Made by a program: the position numbers and the translations under genes
In this document: positions 8,306-16,897 of the stretch, one piece after another
How the letters are laid out: every line of letters starts with the position of its first letter
Position numbering within the stretch: position 1 is the first letter of the stretch
Source of the DNA: an uncultured Peptoniphilaceae bacterium
GTDB lineage: Bacteria > Bacillota > Clostridia > Tissierellales > Peptoniphilaceae
Direction of reading: 5' to 3'
Assembly: GCA_943912255.1 (NCBI GenBank)
Contig: CALTTP010000001.1
Coordinates: 186,001 to 250,000 of the forward strand
DNA length: 64,000 bases
Notes under the pieces: generated by a model
The model's database searches: none
The model's input: only the letters and a program-made list of their open reading frames with translations
What the model was told of the DNA's origin: nothing

Positions 8306-10037
8306 CTCTGCAAGTAAGAGATTGTTGGATTATGCCAAGAGGGAGTCAAAAAACTTGACCCTTGGAATAATATGTACTTTTATAAGAACGGGTCTTGAAA
8401 TAGTAGGTCCATTGATAATTGGATATCTTCTCAATAACTTTATTAAAAGGGGAATGACAAGGGATGACTTTATATCCATTGGTCTCTACTTACTTCTTTA
8501 CCTCTTGATATATATGATAAGTGGTTATTTTGCTAGAAAAACAGTAGTATTCTTTGAGTCTGCTTCCAATGGTATAACCTTACATGTACAAAAGGATATT
8601 TTTAAACATGTGCAAAGTCTTCCAATTTCATATTTTGACTCTCTTCCTGCTGGATCCATAGTATCTAGAATAACCAATGACACCAATAAATTGAAGATAA
8701 TGTTTCAAAATGCCCTAGGAGATATGACAACTTCTGGGATAATGGCTGTGACCATGTTTTTAATGCTACTATTTAGGCATACTAGGGTTGCATTATATCT
8801 ATTGGTATTAGTTCCTATAATTTTATGGATTTTCTATGATTTAAGGACTAAGTATCGAAAGTATACTACGGAGATAAGAAAACTTACTTCAAAGATAAAT
8901 GCAGATATAAATGAAAATATTCAAAACATGGAAATAATTCAAGCCTTTACTAAAGAGGATTTAATTAAAGAGGAATTTGATAAAACAAATCAGGGAATTT
9001 GGGATAATTCCTTCGAAATGACAAAAGTTAGATCCTATGGAGGATATAGAGCCATGGATATAGTTTCCTATTTTGCTAGCATTATAGTGTTGGTTTACTT
9101 TGGTCTTGGTAGAATTACTGGAAATTACCAAGTGGATGTAGGATCCTTATATATCGTTATAAACTATGTAAATAAGATGATGGGTTCATTGACTACCATT
9201 GTAACTTGGTTTGGAGAATTGGAACAGTCCTATGCTTCTGCAAAGCATGTATTCGATTTATTTGAATTGGAGCCAGACCCTGTATTACCGGAAAAGATTA
9301 AAAATATTGAGGGTGTGGTGGAGTTTAAAGATGTTTCCTTTGCCTATGACAAGGATTATGTCCTAAAGGATATCAATTTTAAAGTGGATTACAAAAGTTC
9401 GGTTGCCTTTGTTGGATCTACAGGTAGTGGAAAATCGACTATTTTAAACTTGATATTAAATTTTTATACTCCTCAAGAAGGAAGGATTTTAATAGATGGA
9501 CAGGATATTAAAAATGTGGACAAGACCTCACTTAGGGAGGATATGGCAGTAGTGTTACAGGATTCTTTTTTATTTGAAGCGACCATTAGAGATAATATTA
9601 AATTAGATGATAACTTTAGTGATGAAAAAATCAACAATGCTTTAATGGCCGTTGGTGGAGATAGGTTGGTAAATAGGGGACTGGACACCCAATTAAAAGA
9701 AGGGGGAAGAAACTTAAGTCAAGGAGAGCAACAACTTATATCCTTTGCTAGAGCATATATTAGGGAACCTAAACTACTCATACTTGATGAGGCTACTTCT
9801 AATATAGATACTGAAACTGAGACCATAATTCAACGGGGAATAGAAAAGTTAAAGGAAGATAGAACTACTTTAATTGTGGCACATAGACTTTCTACCATTA
9901 AGGATGTAGATATGATATATGTACTATCCAAAGGGAAGATTATAGAAAAGGGAAGTCATAGTGAGCTTATGGACTTAAGTGGATTCTACAGGTCTATGTA
10001 TGAAGAACAAATGGAAGAAAAAGAGAATGTTGTTTAA
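8292..10037 (+). CDS. ABC exporter half-transporter, second of the heterodimer
   Basis: 581 residues from GTG 8292, chosen because AGGGGG lies 8 bases upstream; the open frame extends further up but lacks a good site. The membrane domain spans about 20-310. The ATPase domain has Walker A GSTGSGKST, an LSQGEQQL signature and Walker B LLILDEATSNIDT with the catalytic Glu intact. The signature is Ser-Gln-Gly instead of Ser-Gly-Gly, a common variation in heterodimeric exporters (YheH/BmrD-like). It pairs with the preceding gene, whose Walker B lacks the Glu. The two genes overlap, fitting equimolar synthesis. Confidence 0.9.
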   Translation: MKNNNSASKRLLDYAKRESKNLTLGIICTFIRTGLEIVGPLIIGYLLNNFIKRGMTRDDFISIGLYLLLYLLIYMISGYFARKTVVFFESASNGITLHVQKDIFKHVQSLPISYFDSLPAGSIVSRITNDTNKLKIMFQNALGDMTTSGIMAVTMFLMLLFRHTRVALYLLVLVPIILWIFYDLRTKYRKYTTEIRKLTSKINADINENIQNMEIIQAFTKEDLIKEEFDKTNQGIWDNSFEMTKVRSYGGYRAMDIVSYFASIIVLVYFGLGRITGNYQVDVGSLYIVINYVNKMMGSLTTIVTWFGELEQSYASAKHVFDLFELEPDPVLPEKIKNIEGVVEFKDVSFAYDKDYVLKDINFKVDYKSSVAFVGSTGSGKSTILNLILNFYTPQEGRILIDGQDIKNVDKTSLREDMAVVLQDSFLFEATIRDNIKLDDNFSDEKINNALMAVGGDRLVNRGLDTQLKEGGRNLSQGEQQLISFARAYIREPKLLILDEATSNIDTETETIIQRGIEKLKEDRTTLIVAHRLSTIKDVDMIYVLSKGKIIEKGSHSELMDLSGFYRSMYEEQMEEKENVV

Positions 10038-10054
10038 AAACAACTGGAGGCAAG

Positions 10055-10399
10055 ATGAGTAAAATATTTTCAATGGAATATAGTAAAATCTATGATGCAC
10101 TTTTAAACAAGATAGAGAGAAAAGGCAGGACAAAGGAAGAGCTAGATGAAATAATAATCTGGCTAACAGGATATTCTAATGAGGACTTAGTTAAAATTTA
10201 TAATGGACAAAAGGCCTATGAAGATTTTTTTAAAGAGGCGCCTTTCTTAAATCCTAAGAGACATAATATAAAGGGGAGTATATGTGGAATAAAAATCCAG
10301 GAAATAGAAGATCCTCTTATGAAGGAAATAAGATATTTGGATAAATTGGTGGATGAATTAGCCAGGGGAAAGGAAATGGATAAAATAAAAGATAGATAA
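10055..10399 (+). CDS. DUF2200 family protein
   Basis: 114 residues, small and soluble. IFSMEYSKIYDALLNKIERKGR, WLTGY and a late (L)DKLVDELA helix match the DUF2200 family, which is widespread in Gram-positives and has no known function that I can name. GGAGG is placed 6 bases before the ATG. It follows the exporter pair by 17 bases and closes the operon before a strong terminator. Confidence 0.85.
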   Translation: MSKIFSMEYSKIYDALLNKIERKGRTKEELDEIIIWLTGYSNEDLVKIYNGQKAYEDFFKEAPFLNPKRHNIKGSICGIKIQEIEDPLMKEIRYLDKLVDELARGKEMDKIKDR

Positions 10400-10403
10400 A
10401 GTT

Positions 10404-10434
10404 AGAGCACTCATAAAAATTGAGTGCTCTTTTT
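10404..10434 (+). terminator. Terminator after the DUF2200 gene
   Basis: Perfect 10-bp stem (AGAGCACTCA/TGAGTGCTCT) with a 7-base loop, followed by TTTTT. The stem belongs to a recurring GAGCRCTCA family in this window. Confidence 0.92.
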
Positions 10435-10470
10435 CAAAGAAAATATATTTATATTATCATTTAACCAGGA

Positions 10471-11256
10471 TTAATCTATTGTAAGCTGAACTTCGTCATT
10501 AAAATAGGTTTTATAGGCATATCGAGTAAAGAAAAACACCGATAGGGAAACAGCTCCTAAGATTCCAAGCATTATGGCTATTTGATATTCTATGGCAATT
10601 AGCGGGGATACCCCTGATAAGATTTGTCCTGTCATCATCCCTGGTAGAGATACAACTCCTATGCTCATTATGGAGTTAATCGTAGGCAATATGGCTGCAT
10701 CAAAGGAATTTTGCACCATCTCCATAGTAGCTGATTTAGGAGTGGCTCCAAGCATTAAAGCTCCTTCGATTTTTTCACTGCCAGATTTAATATCGTCATA
10801 AAGTCTATTGACGCCAATGGAAATTCCCGTCATGGAATTGCCTAAGAGCATTCCTGTAATTGGAATGACATATTGAGGGTTGTAAATTGGTTTAACCCTA
10901 ACTACTACAAATAAAAAGAAAGCTATACAGATAATCGTACCTAAGACTAAAGAAATGGAAATAATCTTTAACATATCCTTGGAGACCTTAAACTTTGCAA
11001 GTTTTACTATATTTCTTAAGGCAAAAATCTCCATTAGAGAGATTATAGCTATAGTAAAAATTGGGGAATCGGACTTGAAGATATAGATCAATAGGTATCC
11101 TACAATAGTTAGTTGTAAAGTCATGCGAAAGCAGGACAATAAGATCTGTTTTTCTCTGCTAATACCCTGAAATTTTGTCAATAGGATGACTACTAATACA
11201 AAAATATAGGCACAAGCCATCTGTATTAAGTTTAAATTTATAATATCACTTTGCAT
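10471..11256 (-). CDS. fetB: FetB-like ABC permease (UPF0014 family)
   Basis: 261 residues with about seven hydrophobic segments. The family-typical stretches VRVKPIYNPQYVIPITGMLLG and SLPGMMTGQILSGVSPLIAIEYQ are clear. In E. coli FetAB (YbbL/YbbM) exports iron and protects against peroxide stress; the exact substrate here is not established. The gene starts inside the end of the upstream ATPase gene (overlap 11 bases) and has AAGGAG 8 bases before its ATG. Confidence 0.88.
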   Translation of the reverse strand: MQSDIINLNLIQMACAYIFVLVVILLTKFQGISREKQILLSCFRMTLQLTIVGYLLIYIFKSDSPIFTIAIISLMEIFALRNIVKLAKFKVSKDMLKIISISLVLGTIICIAFFLFVVVRVKPIYNPQYVIPITGMLLGNSMTGISIGVNRLYDDIKSGSEKIEGALMLGATPKSATMEMVQNSFDAAILPTINSIMSIGVVSLPGMMTGQILSGVSPLIAIEYQIAIMLGILGAVSLSVFFFTRYAYKTYFNDEVQLTID

Positions 11257-11887
11257 TTTTTTGCTCCTTTAAATCTTTATTGACGATTTCCAAAATTCTA
11301 TCGGCGTATTCATAGGCCATTTCCAGAGAATGGGTAACAAAGATCAATGTCTTACCTTGGGATTTAATATGATTGACTAAACTACTGATTATAATTTTCT
11401 CCGTATCTTCATCCAGAGAAGAAGAAGGTTCATCAAATAAAAAGACTTCTGTATTGGAAAGAAGTATTCTTCCAATACATAATCGTTGTTTTTCTCCTCC
11501 TGAAAGATTTTTAGAATCCTCATCTAAGTTTTTATCCAAATGAACTTTTTTAAGAATCTCCTTAAGTTCATCGTCGGATTTAGGTTTTTCATCCATAAAT
11601 TTTAGACCAATATTTAAATTATCTCTAACAGTACCTTTGAAAATAATAGGAAACTGGGATAGCATTTGAACTTTACGCCGTAATTCTATGGAATCCATAT
11701 CCTTTATATCCCTGTCTTTAAATAAAATGATGCCCTCATCCAAAGAGGTCATTTTATTTAAAAGTCTTAAGACTGTGGTCTTTCCAGAACCGCTTTTACC
11801 AATAATTGCCGTTACTTCACCTTCATAAATATTAGATTCTTTAATATCCAATACATCTTTAAACTTTACACCCTTTAATTTAAACAT
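11246..11887 (-). CDS. fetA: FetA-like ABC ATP-binding protein
   Basis: 213 residues: Walker A GKSGSGKTT, signature LSGGEKQRLCIGRI, Walker B VFLFDEPSSSLDE and H-loop FVTHS. It matches the YbbL/FetA class that pairs with UPF0014 permeases. GGAGGGG precedes the ATG closely. It is the first gene of a two-gene minus-strand operon with fetB. The operon probably lowers free iron, which would suit an anaerobe with many Fe-S and glycyl-radical enzymes; this purpose is inferred. Confidence 0.88.
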   Translation of the reverse strand: MFKLKGVKFKDVLDIKESNIYEGEVTAIIGKSGSGKTTVLRLLNKMTSLDEGIILFKDRDIKDMDSIELRRKVQMLSQFPIIFKGTVRDNLNIGLKFMDEKPKSDDELKEILKKVHLDKNLDEDSKNLSGGEKQRLCIGRILLSNTEVFLFDEPSSSLDEDTEKIIISSLVNHIKSQGKTLIFVTHSLEMAYEYADRILEIVNKDLKEQKNAK

Positions 11888-11977
11888 GTCCCCTCCAAAT
11901 TAACACATAGTAGATATATACCCAAAAGATTGATAATTATGTTATGCTTATACTATTGATGTCATAGGAGGTATGTT

Positions 11978-12337
11978 ATGAGTTGTATAGGAAATCTAAT
12001 TTGGTTTATAGTTTCAGGACTTTGGGCCTGGATAGGTTGGACCTTTGTTGGGATTCTTTGGTGTATTAGTATAGTGGGGATTCCTGTTGGAATTTAATGC
12101 TTTAAGATAGCAAGGTTGAGTTGTTTTCCCTTTGGAAAAAGAGTTGAATATGAAGGTAGCAACACCTCTCTTTTATTAAATATCCTGTGGATTGTTTTCG
12201 GTGGTTTAGAACTGGCTGTAGGACATTTGACAATAGGAGTAATTTTAGCCTTGACCATAGTGGGAATTCCCTTTGCTAAACAGAATTTTAAATTGGCCAA
12301 ATTGGCTTTAATGCCCTTTGGAACTGAAGTTTATTGA
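11978..12337 (+). pseudogene. yccF: yccF-like membrane protein interrupted by one in-frame TAA
   Basis: Reading from ATG 11978 gives 39 residues (MSCIGNLIWFIVSG, then FVGILWCISIVGIPVGI) and a TAA at 12095-12097. The same frame then continues without a break to TGA at 12335: CFKIARLSCFPFGKRVEYEG, LNILWIVFGGLELAVG, IVGIPFAKQNFKLAKLALMPFG. YccF proteins consist of two similar halves, each with an IVGIPxGxQCFK-like motif. The stop sits exactly where Gln is expected (GIQCFK), which is one C-to-T change from CAA. Total length (119 codons) fits the family. The upstream ribosome binding site (AGGAGG) is intact. It could be a recent pseudogene, a sequencing error, or two chains if translation restarts at TTG 12116. 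Confidence 0.85.
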
Positions 12338-12340
12338 GAC

Positions 12341-12374
12341 AAAAATAGAGCACTTCATATTTAGAAGTGCTCTA
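12341..12374 (-). terminator. Terminator of the aldehyde dehydrogenase gene
   Basis: 10-bp stem AGAGCACTTC/GAAGTGCTCT with a 7-base loop. On the minus strand it is followed by ATTTTTG. It lies between convergent genes and may also stop plus-strand transcripts weakly. Confidence 0.8.
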
Positions 12375-12377
12375 AAA

Positions 12378-13673
12378 TTATTTTAATATGGTTTTTATAG
12401 CTTTTCCATAAGGGGGATATCGTAATTTAATATCTGGACTTAGTTTATTTTCAAGGATAGAAGTTTGTTGTGAAAATGCTTTAAAACCTTCTTTTCCGTG
12501 ATATCTTCCCACTCCTGAATTTTTAACTCCTCCAAAAGGAAGTCGTGAATTTCCCAAGTGAGTTAAGACGTCATTAATAGCCATACCTCCAAAACTAAAA
12601 TTGTTGATTATATATTCAATATCTTCTTTGGAGTTTGTAAATATATAAAAGGCTAAGGGGTTTGGCCTTTTTTCTATAAGGGAGTTAACATCCACCCAAG
12701 TATCACATTCTATAATTGGTAAGAAAGGCCCAAATATTTCATCTCTCATAAAAGGAGAGCTTTCCCTGGTTATAAAAAACTTTGGGCTTATTTTTTTATT
12801 TTCATAGTCAAAGTCCTCTGCTAGGTAAACTCCCTCTTCAATTGCCAGGTTCTTTAACCTATCCATGGCCTCTGTACTAATCATATTTGGGTAGGTTTCG
12901 CTTTTGATGGGACTTGTACCGTAAAATTCATTTACTGCATTGTAAAGTTCTGCTTCTAAAGCTTGTCCATATCCCTTATCTACCAGTACATAATCTGGAG
13001 CAACACAGGTTTGGCCAGAATTCATGGTTTTTCCCCAAGCAATTCTTTTTGCAGCTACTTTTAAGTCGGAACTTCCCTTAACAATACATGGACTTTTTCC
13101 ACCTAGTTCTAGAATGTAGGGAATCATCTTTTCAGAAGCTTTAATTCCCATTTCTCTACCAACTTTTGTGGAGCCTGTAAAAAATAGCATATCCAAATCT
13201 TCGTTGCTAAATCTATCGTTGTCCCCTTCATCTAAACCATAATAGGTAACATCTTCCCTAAGGGATTCATTAATAATGGAGAAGATAATCTCTGAGGTAT
13301 TGATAGATTTTTTAGAAACCTTCAAAATAACTTTATTTCCAGCGGCAATTGCCGAAATGAGAGGTATCATAGATAGCTGGAAAGGATAGTTCCAAGGTGA
13401 AGCGATACCTACAGTACCATAGGGTCTATAGATATAGTAAGATTTTGCTGGAAAGAGATTCATTGGAGTTTTAACAGGTATTTTTTTTGCCCATTGGGGA
13501 AGAAATGTTATTGCCATATCCAATTCTTCTATTACCTGATTGTACTCCGTCATAAGGACTTCCACTTCTGACTTTCCCAAATCCCTTTTTAAAGCTAAAA
13601 AAATTGCCTCCTTATGTTCCACTATAGATTTTTTTAATCTCTTTAACTTTTCTATTCTGCTTTTTATCTTCAT
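12378..13673 (-). CDS. NAD(P)-dependent aldehyde dehydrogenase (class 3-like)
   Basis: 431 residues, somewhat shorter than the 450-500 common for the superfamily and in line with class-3-like enzymes. Oxidises an aldehyde to the carboxylate. Present are the cofactor motif (ASPWNYPFQL), the FFTGSTKVG glycine motif, the catalytic Glu (LELGGKSP), the nucleophile Cys in MNSGQTCVAPDY, and the C-terminal DEIFGPFLPI and LPFGGVKNSGVG motifs. The active site looks complete. AGGTGA precedes the ATG. Physiological substrate unknown. It stands alone in its own transcription unit. Confidence 0.92.
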   Translation of the reverse strand: MKIKSRIEKLKRLKKSIVEHKEAIFLALKRDLGKSEVEVLMTEYNQVIEELDMAITFLPQWAKKIPVKTPMNLFPAKSYYIYRPYGTVGIASPWNYPFQLSMIPLISAIAAGNKVILKVSKKSINTSEIIFSIINESLREDVTYYGLDEGDNDRFSNEDLDMLFFTGSTKVGREMGIKASEKMIPYILELGGKSPCIVKGSSDLKVAAKRIAWGKTMNSGQTCVAPDYVLVDKGYGQALEAELYNAVNEFYGTSPIKSETYPNMISTEAMDRLKNLAIEEGVYLAEDFDYENKKISPKFFITRESSPFMRDEIFGPFLPIIECDTWVDVNSLIEKRPNPLAFYIFTNSKEDIEYIINNFSFGGMAINDVLTHLGNSRLPFGGVKNSGVGRYHGKEGFKAFSQQTSILENKLSPDIKLRYPPYGKAIKTILK

Positions 13674-13708
13674 TTGCTCACCTAATCCTTAACTAACTAT
13701 AATAAAAA

Positions 13709-14305
13709 TTACATAAATAATTCCATAACCAATGGCGTAACATAAGCTTCAACTACACCTGCTACCAATAGAAGAGGTATACATACAAAGACAAAGGTCT
13801 TTATAAGATTAGTAAAAAACACATTAGTTGGCGTAGTAGGTTTCTTACGTATCTTGTCCATTAGGAAGATACATAGGGATACCCCAAGGGCAAAGGATAG
13901 TACGATTGCTGGTATTTCAAATATTCCATGGGGAATTATACTTGCTAAAAAGGTAATTATCCCAACATTTCCCATATTGCTTACAATCATAGCTAAGGCT
14001 GCACCTATGATTCCTCCATTGATAATCAAAGATAGATATGGAAGAAAAAGATAGGGAATTATCCCCAATAAAACCATGACTGCACAAGCGGTAATATTGT
14101 TTTTAATCAACCCTAAAGCAGATATTTTACCGTCAACTAATACTTCATCTCCCACAGCCTTCATAAATTCATCTAGGATTGTCTGTGTAAGTTCTTGGTT
14201 AAATATAAAGAAAATTGCGGAAATAAAAAAAGTTATAAGCATAACTAAAAAACCAATTTTAAAATGTTTTTTTACATGAGTGTTATAAAATTCTTTTAAA
14301 GTCAT
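13709..14305 (-). CDS. SpoIIM/DUF95 family membrane protein
   Basis: 198 residues from ATG 14305, chosen because AAGGAGG lies 5 bases upstream; an earlier in-frame start ten residues up has no such site. About five membrane segments, with the family's central motif PYLFLPYLSLIINGGIIGA and the PHGIFEIPAIVLSF stretch. In sporulating Firmicutes SpoIIM acts with SpoIID and SpoIIP in engulfment, but SpoIIM-like proteins also occur in non-sporulating relatives. No spoIID, spoIIP or other sporulation gene is in this window, so a sporulation role should not be assumed. Confidence 0.85.
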   Translation of the reverse strand: MTLKEFYNTHVKKHFKIGFLVMLITFFISAIFFIFNQELTQTILDEFMKAVGDEVLVDGKISALGLIKNNITACAVMVLLGIIPYLFLPYLSLIINGGIIGAALAMIVSNMGNVGIITFLASIIPHGIFEIPAIVLSFALGVSLCIFLMDKIRKKPTTPTNVFFTNLIKTFVFVCIPLLLVAGVVEAYVTPLVMELFM

Positions 14306-14380
14306 AAAATCCTCCTTCTTACTAATATATACCATATTTCATGAAAAAATAACACTATGTAATAAAAAACTCCCATTGGT

Positions 14381-14410
14381 ACTTGAATAGGGAATACTTG
14401 AATAGGGAAG
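14381..14410. repeat. Tandem duplication of a 15-bp unit upstream of the SpoIIM-family gene
   Basis: ACTTGAATAGGGAAT (14381-14395) is followed at once by ACTTGAATAGGGAAG (14396-14410): two head-to-tail copies differing only in the last base. They lie about 75-105 bases upstream of the SpoIIM-family start, in non-coding DNA. Confidence 0.85.
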
Positions 14411-14466
14411 GCATGAAAATAGAGGAAAATAATAAGGGTTAAGAAAAAAAGAGAAGTTACTATAAA

Positions 14467-14497
14467 TAAAAAAAGAGCGCTCAAATCAAGAGCGCTC
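14467..14497 (-). terminator. Terminator of the pseudo-ATPase gene
   Basis: 8-bp stem GAGCGCTC on both arms (each arm is itself palindromic), 7-base loop, followed on the minus strand by a T-run (plus-strand A at 14468-14474). It starts 9 bases beyond the gene's stop. Confidence 0.85.
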
Positions 14498-14505
14498 CTA
14501 AAAAA

Positions 14506-14997
14506 TTATTCTAAATCTTCTTTTAAGATTTTACCTTTTTCATTTTGAGTGAATTTAGTAACCTTTTGAACAAAAGGAATTCCGTCTTCCTTGTTACATT
14601 CAATCATATGATAAGCTTGATCAATATTTCCGTTAGCTTTGAAGTTCTTCTTTAAGATCTTCATTATAGAATAAGGTGTTTCAGGTTCTTTAACAGTTAC
14701 GATTCCCTTACCTGTTGCAACAGCTTTTTGCATTAATTCTTCAAAATCGATGTTTGGAATACTAGCAATTAAGAAATATTCGCAATCTTTTTCTAAATCA
14801 GCTTCGCTTTTTACTTGAACTGAAGGGAATTGGCTTTTAGCAATTGCCATTAAAGTTGCCATAAATGGTCTAACACCTGCTGAACGGTGTCCAGAAACCA
14901 TAACGGTTTCCTTATTATCAATTGCATTTAAGATGTACTCTGCTTCTTTTTCTGAACAGAATTTTTGATCAACAAATTTTTGCATCATTTTATTCAT
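14506..14997 (-). CDS. unrecognised protein resembling a secretion/pilus ATPase core without the Walker A lysine
   Basis: 163 residues, soluble. I do not recognise the family with certainty. An N-terminal helix (to about residue 29) is followed by VMVSGHRSAGVRPFMATLMA. This is laid out like a P-loop (beta strand, G36xxxxG41, helix) but has Val-Arg where Gly-Lys-Ser/Thr should stand. Later, LMQKAVATGKGIVTVKEP and PYSIMKILKK resemble the segment of GspE/PilT/CpaF ATPases that reads roughly ALxTGHLVxSTLHANxAxxAIxRL. So it may be a shrunken, inactive relative of those ATPases. AAGGAG precedes the ATG, with the palindrome GTGTATACAC (14998-15007) between them. Monocistronic with its own terminator. 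Confidence 0.6.
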   Translation of the reverse strand: MNKMMQKFVDQKFCSEKEAEYILNAIDNKETVMVSGHRSAGVRPFMATLMAIAKSQFPSVQVKSEADLEKDCEYFLIASIPNIDFEELMQKAVATGKGIVTVKEPETPYSIMKILKKNFKANGNIDQAYHMIECNKEDGIPFVQKVTKFTQNEKGKILKEDLE

Positions 14998-15100
14998 GTG
15001 TATACACTCCTTATATGTTCTATGCTAGTCGACGATATGCCGCATATATATATAATACTACAAATCTAGAAATAATCAAACCTGGTATATTGGTCCTGAA

Positions 15101-15895
15101 TTAAAGAAATATAAAGGCTCTTTCTAAACCCAAAATATCCTCAGATTCTAGGGATAATGTAACAGGATCCAGTATTTTGGTACCTGGATAGTTGGAAGCT
15201 TTTAAGCAATCCATATGTTTCTTATATTGAATCCTTAAAGTGAAGGATTTTCGAATAGGGGAAATCTTTCTAATATCCTTTCCAACTGTATAGGTTTGAT
15301 CAAAAATTTCCTCATAGACAGTTTCTGGGGTTCTGGTAATTATAGACTCTCCTAAACCCTCATAGGTATAAACTGTAGCTATATTAGAATCTTTTTTCTT
15401 AACTTCTTCACAAATTCCTCTATCACCAGTCAATAACAATGTAGGAACTCCATAATGTAATGCAATATGGTAGTTAAATAGGAATTCAGAACAAATTTCT
15501 CCATTTAATTCCATCTTTTGATACTTGGATCCATTAAAGGAATGGGAAAGAGGAGTGCTTGATGACGTAGCTCCACTATGGTATCCAATAAATAGAATAG
15601 CATCAAAAGAGCTATCCAAACCCTGCACCATTGAATGGGGTTTATGGCTCCAACCTCTAATGATTTTACAGTTTTTAGGAAACCTTCTAATATCTAAGTT
15701 GTTTCCAAAATGATGAGCGTCTTTAATTAGAATTTCACAATCAGGATAAATATCTACCAAAGCCTTAACACAGGAAAGTACTTCCTCAGTCATAATCTCC
15801 TTTTGGATTTCATATTCCTTTCTATTTCCCATGGTGTAATCCCAGTTGAGACATCCTGTAGTCCCTTCTATATCGGCAGAAATAAAAAATTTCAT
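15101..15895 (-). CDS. dppA: M55 family D-aminopeptidase (DppA-like)
   Basis: 264 residues from ATG 15895, chosen for GGAGGTG just upstream; a longer frame up to 15946 lacks a site. The family signature MKFFISADIEGTTG is at the N-terminus (Asp-x-Glu are zinc ligands). DAHHFGNNLD and FIGYHSG supply further metal and active-site residues. The TLLLTGDRGICEE region is also typical. DppA from B. subtilis is a zinc D-aminopeptidase acting on D-Ala peptides, with a presumed role in using or recycling D-amino-acid peptides. It faces rex divergently across a 243-base AT-rich gap. Confidence 0.88.
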   Translation of the reverse strand: MKFFISADIEGTTGCLNWDYTMGNRKEYEIQKEIMTEEVLSCVKALVDIYPDCEILIKDAHHFGNNLDIRRFPKNCKIIRGWSHKPHSMVQGLDSSFDAILFIGYHSGATSSSTPLSHSFNGSKYQKMELNGEICSEFLFNYHIALHYGVPTLLLTGDRGICEEVKKKDSNIATVYTYEGLGESIITRTPETVYEEIFDQTYTVGKDIRKISPIRKSFTLRIQYKKHMDCLKASNYPGTKILDPVTLSLESEDILGLERAFIFL

Positions 15896-16067
15896 AGGCA
15901 CCTCCAATTCAATCCTAAGGATTAAAGTGGAAGTGGTCAAATCCAATAATTTTAATATGGAAATCTTTTAGGAAAATTTAACTTAAAAACCATATAGGCA
16001 AAAATATTTTAACAGAGATTTAATTTAAAAGTGGCAACTTGTAAATTAAATTGTTAAAAAAATCATA

Positions 16068-16096
16068 TTGAATCTTGTCTGGCAAAATGTTATAAT
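16068..16096 (+). promoter_or_regulatory. Promoter of rex
   Basis: TTGAAT (16068-16073) and a perfect TATAAT (16091-16096) spaced by 17 bases, about 43 bases before the rex start. A TTGTTAA half-site (from 16051) lies just upstream, but the full clostridial Rex palindrome is not present, so autoregulation is not supported. Confidence 0.75.
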
Positions 16097-16138
16097 AGAA
16101 TTTGTACACAAGATTTGAATAATAGGTGGAGGTAATAT

Positions 16139-16795
16139 ATGGATAAAAAACCCCGTGTATCCTTAGCGGTGGTTAAAAGATTACCTAAGTATTATAGATA
16201 CTTAGGTTTGATTTCTGATAGGGGAATTATTAGAGTATCCTCTCAGGAATTAAGTAAAATTACAGGTCTTACAGCTTCACAAATAAGACAGGATCTAAAC
16301 CACTTTGGTGGCTTTGGCCAGCAAGGTTATGGATACAATGTTGAAGAGTTAAAGTTGGAAATTGAAAAGATAATAGGTATAGATAAGTCCTATAAAGCCA
16401 TTGTACTTGGTATGGGGAATATTGGACAGGCTATATATAAATATAGAGGTTTTAACGAAGATTCTGGATTTAAAATAGTTGGTCTCTTTGATAGGGATAA
16501 AAGTTTAATAGGCAAGACTATTTTAGGAAAGAAGATTCAAGATGTTAAAAATTTAGAAGGCTTTTTAAAGGAACAGGAAGTGGACATTGCAGTTTTAGCT
16601 ACAACGGCTGATTCAGCTCAGGAACTTTGTGATATCTTAGTTGAGGGCAAAGTTAAGGGTATTTGGAACTTTGCATCCTTGGATTTAAAGTTACCTAAGG
16701 ATGTAGTATTAGAGAATGTTCATCTAGATGAAAGTCTATTTACATTAACATATTATCTAAACAATTTAAAAGATTACCCAGGAACTAAGAATTAA
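16139..16795 (+). CDS. rex: redox-sensing transcriptional repressor Rex
   Basis: 218 residues: an N-terminal winged helix (about 1-80, with ISSQEL-type VSSQELSKITGLTASQIRQDL and HFGGFGQQGYGYNV) and a Rossmann NAD(H) domain (VLGMGNIGQAIYKY from about residue 84). A C-terminal swapped helix completes the fold. Rex represses fermentative genes when NAD+ is high and leaves DNA when NADH rises. A GGAGG ribosome binding site is at proper spacing. It likely controls genes elsewhere in the genome; I could not find a convincing Rex operator at pflB in this window. Confidence 0.96.
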   Translation: MDKKPRVSLAVVKRLPKYYRYLGLISDRGIIRVSSQELSKITGLTASQIRQDLNHFGGFGQQGYGYNVEELKLEIEKIIGIDKSYKAIVLGMGNIGQAIYKYRGFNEDSGFKIVGLFDRDKSLIGKTILGKKIQDVKNLEGFLKEQEVDIAVLATTADSAQELCDILVEGKVKGIWNFASLDLKLPKDVVLENVHLDESLFTLTYYLNNLKDYPGTKN

Positions 16796-16799
16796 GAGA

Positions 16800-16828
16800 G
16801 AGCGCTCATATATTGAGTGCTTCGTTTA
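16800..16828 (+). terminator. Probable terminator after rex
   Basis: 9-bp stem (GAGCGCTCA with TGAGTGCTT, including two G-T pairs), 5-base loop, then CGTTTAAT. The T-tract is weak. The stem is another member of the GAGCRCTCA family. Confidence 0.6.
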
Positions 16829-16897
16829 ATATGGGGTATTAAAAACTCCTTAAAGTTTATCTTTTTAGTATAAAGGAGTTAATTATAGAGGTAAATT

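Noticed and set aside
14302..14484. Minus-strand 60-residue hydrophobic reading frame upstream of the SpoIIM-family gene
   Set aside because: No ribosome binding site. It spans the 15-bp tandem repeat and reaches into the terminator of the next gene, and its residues (FPIQVFPIQV) simply mirror that repeat.
16005..16060. Possible Rex operator upstream of rex
   Set aside because: Only separated half-sites (TTAACA and TTGTTAA) are seen, with wrong spacing for the TTGTTAA-N4-TTAACAA palindrome.
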